Shown piece after piece: positions 56,569-64,000 of a stretch of DNA of 64,000 bases. The position numbers and the translations under genes were made by a program. Positions within the stretch are counted from its first letter, which is position 1. Each line of letters opens with the position of its first letter. The DNA comes from Corticibacter populi (lineage in GTDB: Bacteria; Pseudomonadota; Gammaproteobacteria; Burkholderiales; Burkholderiaceae_C). The stretch spans positions 612,414-676,413 of the forward strand of contig NZ_SGWR01000002.1 of the NCBI RefSeq assembly GCF_004217315.1, read 5' to 3'. Below the pieces are notes generated by a model that was not told where the DNA came from, ran no database searches, and saw nothing but the letters and a program-made list of their open reading frames with translations.

Positions 56569-57561
56569 TCATGGCTTGGGTTGGGCGTCGTTGATCTCGA
56601 CCGTGAAGGTGCCGGCCAGGATCTCGGCCTGGCGCGCCGCCACCTTCTCCTTGATCTCGGCGGGCACCTTATCCTCGAAAGTGCCCAGCGGCGCCAGCGA
56701 CGAGCCCTGGTGCTTCATCATCGAGAACGGGCCATACTCCTCGGCCTCGAAGGTGCCGGCCTTGACGCGTGCGATGGCCTCCGCGGCAGTCGGCTCGTAG
56801 TGCCAGATGGCCGAGGCCACCACCGTCTCGGGGTACTGGTCCTGCGTGTTGACGACATTGCCGATCGCCAGCACGCCGCGCTCCTTGGCCGCGTCGCTGA
56901 CGCCAAAGCGCTCGGCGTAGAGCACGTCGGCGCCACCGTCGATCATCGCGAAGGCGGCTTCTTTGGCCTTGGGCGGATCGAACCAGCTGTTGATGAAGGT
57001 GATGGTGAACTGGGCGTCGGGCCGGACTTCCTTGACACCGGCGATGAAGGCGTTCATCAGGCGGTTGACCTCCGGGATCGGAAAGCCGCCGACCAGGCCG
57101 ATCTTGCCGGACTTGGTCATCCCGCCTGCGATCAACCCGGTCAGGTAGGCCGGCTCCTGGATGTAGTTGTCAAAGGTGCTGAAGTTGGGCGCCTGCGGCT
57201 TGCCCGACGAGCCCATCACGAAGGCGGTCTTGGGAAAGTCCTTGGCCACGCGGCGCGCCACCGTCTCGACCGCGAAGGCCTCACCGAAGATCAGCTGGTG
57301 GCCGGCATTGGCGTATTCGCGCACCACGCGCTCGTAGTCGGCGTTGGCAATGTTCTCGGTGGCCACATAGTCGATCTCGCCGCGCTCCTGCGCGGCCTGC
57401 AGCGCGAGGTGGATGCGGCTGACCCACTGCTGCTCGAACGGCACGGTATAGGCAGCGGCGACCTTGATCTTGTCCTGTGCCAGCGCGGGGGTGGCAAGCG
57501 ATGCAAAAAGGGCGGCAGCGGCCAGGGCGGCCACGGCCGTGCGGCGGGTAAGGAAGGTCAT
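56569..57561 (-). CDS. BMP family substrate-binding protein
   Basis: This 330-residue periplasmic protein has a signal peptide (MTFLTRRTAVAALAAAALF, cleaved near ALAQD) and the BMP/PnrA-like fold: KVAAAYTVPFEQQWVSRIHLAL, GHQLIFGEAFAVETVARRVAKDFP, and GKIGLVGGFPIPEVNRLMNAFIAG. The clade with VPFEQQW is associated with purine or pyrimidine nucleoside/base binding in bacteria. It would deliver substrate to the two permeases. GAAAGGA lies about 7 bases before ATG 57561. Confidence 0.9.
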   Translation of the reverse strand: MTFLTRRTAVAALAAAALFASLATPALAQDKIKVAAAYTVPFEQQWVSRIHLALQAAQERGEIDYVATENIANADYERVVREYANAGHQLIFGEAFAVETVARRVAKDFPKTAFVMGSSGKPQAPNFSTFDNYIQEPAYLTGLIAGGMTKSGKIGLVGGFPIPEVNRLMNAFIAGVKEVRPDAQFTITFINSWFDPPKAKEAAFAMIDGGADVLYAERFGVSDAAKERGVLAIGNVVNTQDQYPETVVASAIWHYEPTAAEAIARVKAGTFEAEEYGPFSMMKHQGSSLAPLGTFEDKVPAEIKEKVAARQAEILAGTFTVEINDAQPKP

Positions 57562-57707
57562 GACGAAGGTCCTTTCAGGGTGACGGAAGGGGGTGGAGCA
57601 AAGCGGGCCCCGGCTCCTGCTCACAGGGCCGGAGGCGGCAAGCTGGGGCACATGCGAATCGCGTGCCAGCTTCGGTCCGCCTGAGGCGCGGCGGGTTTCC
57701 GCGGGTG

Positions 57708-58364
57708 TCATGGCGGCGGCGCCTCATCTTGCAGGCCGCAACTGCGCAGCACCACCTGGCGCACATGCGCGGTGGCACGCTGCCAGGCGGCGGCATCGAG
57801 GCGCTCGCGGCGTTGCAGGCCCAGCACGGCGGCCACCTGCACCTCGAAATCGGCATAGGTCTGCGTCAGCGCCCAGATCGAGAAGAACAGGTGCGTGCTG
57901 TCGAGCGGCGCGATGCGCCCCTGGGCGATCCAGCCGTCGATGACGGCAGCCTTGGCCTGCACCAGCGCGCGCATGGCGCCGCGAAAGTACGCGTCCAGGT
58001 GCGGGCCACCCTGCAGCAGCTCGGCGGCGAACAGGCGCGAGGCTTCCGGCTGCTCGGCGGCCAGCCGCATCTTGTGATCGACGTAGGCCAGCAGCGCCGC
58101 GCGCGGCTCGGTCTCGGGCACAATGACTTCCAGCCCTGCCAGCCAGATCTCCAGGATGCCCTGCAGCACCCGCTGGTAAAGCAATTCCTTGCTGCCGAAG
58201 TAGTAGTGCAGGTTGGCCTTGGGCAGGTCGGCCTGCCGGGCAATCTGCGCCATGCTGGCGCCGGCGTAGCCCTCGCGCGCGAACACCTGCGCGGCCGCGC
58301 GCAGGATGCCGGCTTCGTTGGCCGCGCGGATGCGTCCCTTGCGCGCAGCGGCATTGGCAGGCAT
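57708..58364 (-). CDS. rutR: TetR-family regulator, RutR ortholog
   Basis: This 218-residue regulator is strongly like E. coli RutR, which senses uracil. Shared blocks include the HTH (MAQIARQADLPKANLHYYFGSKELLYQRVL), ILEIWLAGL, EASRLFAAELLQGGP and IDGWIAQGRIAPLDSTHLFFSIWALTQTYADFEVQV; the last keeps the Trp and Gln that line the uracil pocket (IWxxTQxYADF). It sits between upp (11 bp upstream) and the BMP gene in the same direction. The likely operator is at 61693-61718 in front of URC1. Confidence 0.9.
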   Translation of the reverse strand: MPANAAARKGRIRAANEAGILRAAAQVFAREGYAGASMAQIARQADLPKANLHYYFGSKELLYQRVLQGILEIWLAGLEVIVPETEPRAALLAYVDHKMRLAAEQPEASRLFAAELLQGGPHLDAYFRGAMRALVQAKAAVIDGWIAQGRIAPLDSTHLFFSIWALTQTYADFEVQVAAVLGLQRRERLDAAAWQRATAHVRQVVLRSCGLQDEAPPP

Positions 58365-58375
58365 GGCGCAGCCGC

Positions 58376-59008
58376 TCAACGCGTGCCGAAGATGCGATCG
58401 CCCGCATCGCCCAGGCCCGGCACGATGTAGCCATGCTCGTCGAGGTGACTGTCGAGCCCGGCCAGCGTGATCGGCACATCCGGGTGGGCCTGCTGAACCG
58501 CGCGTACCCCTTCGGGCGAGCCGAGCAGGCACACCAGCTTGAGGGTCGTCACCCCCGCCTGCTTGAGGCGGGTGAGCGCGGCCACGGCGGAATTGCCGGT
58601 CGCCAGCATCGGATCGACCACGATCACCAGGCGATCGCCGATGTCATCGGGCACCTTGAAGTAGTACTCGATGGGCTCAAGCGTGGTCGGGTCGCGGAAC
58701 AGGCCGACATGGCCAACGCGTGCGGCTGGCAGCAAATCGATCATGCCGTCGAGCATGCCGTTGCCGGCCCGCAGGATGGAGACCAGGCACAGCTTCTTGC
58801 CACTGATGACGGGTGTCTCGCATTCGGCCACCGGCGTGGTCACGCGGATCGGCTCGGTCGGCAGGTCGCGCGTGACTTCGTAGGCCAGCATCGCGGCAAT
58901 CTCGCGCACCAATCGCCGGAAGGTGTCGGTGGTGGTTTCGGCCATGCGCAGGTAACTCAGCTTGTGCTGCATCAGCGGGTGGTCAACCAGTTGGAAGGCA
59001 AGGGTCAT
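58376..59008 (-). CDS. upp: Uracil phosphoribosyltransferase
   Basis: This 210-residue enzyme makes UMP from uracil and PRPP. The PRPP loop is [18 protein letters not shown], the uracil-binding loop [16 protein letters not shown] is at the C-terminus, and [13 protein letters not shown] is also conserved. GGGAG stands 7 bases before ATG 59008. Its place between URC4 and rutR suggests the URC6 role in the uracil degradation pathway as well as salvage. Confidence 0.95.
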   Translation of the reverse strand: MTLAFQLVDHPLMQHKLSYLRMAETTTDTFRRLVREIAAMLAYEVTRDLPTEPIRVTTPVAECETPVISGKKLCLVSILRAGNGMLDGMIDLLPAARVGHVGLFRDPTTLEPIEYYFKVPDDIGDRLVIVVDPMLATGNSAVAALTRLKQAGVTTLKLVCLLGSPEGVRAVQQAHPDVPITLAGLDSHLDEHGYIVPGLGDAGDRIFGTR

Positions 59009-59097
59009 GGCATGCTCCCGGGTCAGGGTGGGGTGGGATGGAGAGGAGAGGAAACGATTCGTGGCGATGCCGGTCGCAATGACGGTCAAGACGGCAC

Positions 59098-60411
59098 TCA
59101 GAACACCGTGCCATCGCTGTCGATGGATACTGGCGGCCCGCCGCCCTGGCGCTTCTGCGCGGCGATGCGCCGGCCCGCGGACCAGGTGCCGCCCTCGAGC
59201 ACCCGCGCCAGCGGAAACGCCTCGGCCGAAAGGCCCAGTTCGCTGCGCACCAGCGCGGCAATGTGGTCGAGCGCGACCACGGTGGCGGCGCGCCACTCGA
59301 TCACCGCCGGATCATCGACGCGCAGCGGGCGCTGGTGAAAATCAGCATCGCGCGCGGCCAGCAGGCCCATGTCCAGCAGCAGGCCGCCGTTGCGGTATTC
59401 CGGCAGACCGGTGAGCGCATCGAGCCCGGTGACCTCCAGCCCCGCGTCCTCCAGCGCCTCCAGCAGCGAATAGGTCAGCCACTGCGTGAGCTTGTGAAAC
59501 GGCATCAGGCCCTGCGGCGCCCCCGGGTGCACCCAGCAATCGCCCAACGACACGCCGTCCAGCGCCACGCGGCCGGGCCACACCGGCCCCAGCGCCAGCA
59601 GCAGCGTGCGCAGCACCTCGCTGGCGTCGATCTGGCGGCTGCCAGCCGGGATGCGCGCGAGCAGGTAGTCCAGCAGATGGCCCAGCCGCGCCGGCTGGCC
59701 GAACACCGCCGGTGTGGCCTGCATCACCTCGCCCAGGCGGCGCAGCAGTTCGGCCCGCCCAGCCAGCCCCACCAACGGATTGGCCGCGCCGACCTGGAAG
59801 GTCCGCGCGATGCGCTCGGGCGTGATGGCCACCAGCGCCACACCATCGCTGCGCAGCGGCGCGCGAGCGGGGTCGGCCGAAAACGCGCCTTCGGTGAAGA
59901 GCTGCAGGCTGGCCACGCCCAGGCCTTCGGAGCGCGCCAGTGTCTGGCCGGTCGCGGCATCATGGTAGCGCCAGTCGGGGCCGGCGCCGGCATCGAGCAG
60001 CACCGAGGGGATCACCAGGTCGATGCGCACGCGGGCACGTTCGAGCCGATCGGCATCCTCCATGGCCTGCAGACCGGCCCTGGCGGCCAGAGCCGCCCAG
60101 CGATCGACCCCGCCAGCCTCGAAATGCCGCCAGCGGCTGTGGTAGGGCACCTGCAAATCGGGGTAGTTGTGGCGGATGGTCTCGGCCACGTACTGCGCGG
60201 TGGGCAGCAGGCGCTCGCTCTGCCAGGTGAAGTGTTCGGATTCGCCCGCCTCGATGCGCGCCATCAGCGCCGCCGCATGCCGGCGCACCGCCGCGGCATC
60301 GAGCAGGCCCAGTGCGGCATGGCCGGCTGGAACCGGCGTGTGCCAACCCTGGCCGGCATCGGCTGGCACATCGGTGGTACCGGGGGTCACGGTCTCTTCG
60401 GTATCGTTCAT
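59098..60411 (-). CDS. DUF1688 protein, uracil catabolism URC4
   Basis: This 437-residue protein matches DUF1688 (Urc4 in Lachancea kluyveri): [44 protein letters not shown], then [11 protein letters not shown] and [21 protein letters not shown], and [14 protein letters not shown]. No classical catalytic motif is recognisable. The yeast gene is required, with URC1 and URC6, for using uracil as nitrogen source through a route distinct from the reductive and Rut pathways. It begins 10 bases after URC1 and is followed by upp. Confidence 0.88.
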   Translation of the reverse strand: MNDTEETVTPGTTDVPADAGQGWHTPVPAGHAALGLLDAAAVRRHAAALMARIEAGESEHFTWQSERLLPTAQYVAETIRHNYPDLQVPYHSRWRHFEAGGVDRWAALAARAGLQAMEDADRLERARVRIDLVIPSVLLDAGAGPDWRYHDAATGQTLARSEGLGVASLQLFTEGAFSADPARAPLRSDGVALVAITPERIARTFQVGAANPLVGLAGRAELLRRLGEVMQATPAVFGQPARLGHLLDYLLARIPAGSRQIDASEVLRTLLLALGPVWPGRVALDGVSLGDCWVHPGAPQGLMPFHKLTQWLTYSLLEALEDAGLEVTGLDALTGLPEYRNGGLLLDMGLLAARDADFHQRPLRVDDPAVIEWRAATVVALDHIAALVRSELGLSAEAFPLARVLEGGTWSAGRRIAAQKRQGGGPPVSIDSDGTVF

Positions 60412-60421
60412 GTCTGCTCCC

Positions 60422-61666
<1,245 letters not shown>

Positions 61667-61692
61667 GACGCGCTCCTGCACGGCGAGGCCGT

Positions 61693-61718
61693 GAAACTTG
61701 ACCGATCGGACAAGTTTC
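61693..61718. promoter_or_regulatory. RutR-box-like operator upstream of URC1
   Basis: A 26-bp palindrome with one mismatched pair, centred on CCGATCGG. The core TTGACCGATCGGACAA matches the E. coli RutR box (TTGACCANNTGGTCAA) at 11 of 14 defined positions. It ends 26 bases before the URC1 ATG. RutR is encoded in the same array. Confidence 0.75.
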
Positions 61719-61722
61719 GTAA

Positions 61723-64000
<2,278 letters not shown>

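Overview
The window is one continuous stretch of high-GC bacterial chromosome with tightly packed genes, ATGA/TGATG stop-start overlaps and short spacers. Gene content and order (lptA-lptB-rpoN, hpf-ptsN-hprK, fur/bamE-dapB, and a structured intergenic repeat of a type I associate with Burkholderiales) suggest a betaproteobacterium, probably order Burkholderiales. I cannot name the genus. I see no rRNA, tRNA, CRISPR array, prophage or intact insertion sequence.

Region 1 (1-6.2 kb) holds general genes: the end of an MFS transporter, an aldo/keto reductase (dkgB-like), alanine racemase divergent from lysophospholipid transporter lplT, and a MurU-like nucleotidyltransferase. Region 2 (5.3-19.6 kb) is a molybdenum cofactor and formate dehydrogenase island: fdhD, a small lipoprotein, a DUF2478 protein, moaC, moeB, mobB, moaA, moaD, a fused moaE-mobA, moeA, mogA, fdhE and the gamma, beta and alpha subunits of a membrane-bound, Tat-exported formate dehydrogenase with Cys rather than selenocysteine at the active site. 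It therefore carries most of what is needed to build, load and export this molybdoenzyme. The 600-bp AT-richer region upstream of the alpha subunit carries imperfect direct repeats and a Fur-like motif.

Region 3 (20-43 kb) is housekeeping and envelope: a nitroreductase, a TPR protein, a VOC protein, an M48 peptidase coupled to a DUF898/YjgN membrane protein, an MscS-like channel, a DUF1275 protein, an RlmL-type methyltransferase, rpoN-lptB-lptA, dsbA, an FAD-linked oxidase, a BepA-like protease, a SulP transporter, a YncE-like beta-propeller lipoprotein behind a Fur-box-like site, a lone trpD, and dapB. Region 4 (43-51 kb) has bamE/fur, a tandem membrane protein, hprK-ptsN-hpf, purC, corA, a degenerate uracil-DNA-glycosylase-like gene and rimI.

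Region 5 (51.1-61.7 kb) is the most interesting part. A minus-strand array encodes a GTP-cyclohydrolase-II-like URC1 protein, a DUF1688 URC4 protein, uracil phosphoribosyltransferase, a RutR-like TetR regulator, a BMP-type binding protein with its ABC transporter (one ATPase, two permeases) and a CodA-type cytosine deaminase. Together they look like a complete uptake, salvage and URC-type pyrimidine degradation module. A near-perfect palindrome resembling the RutR box lies just upstream of URC1. The window ends inside leuS, which is divergent from this array.
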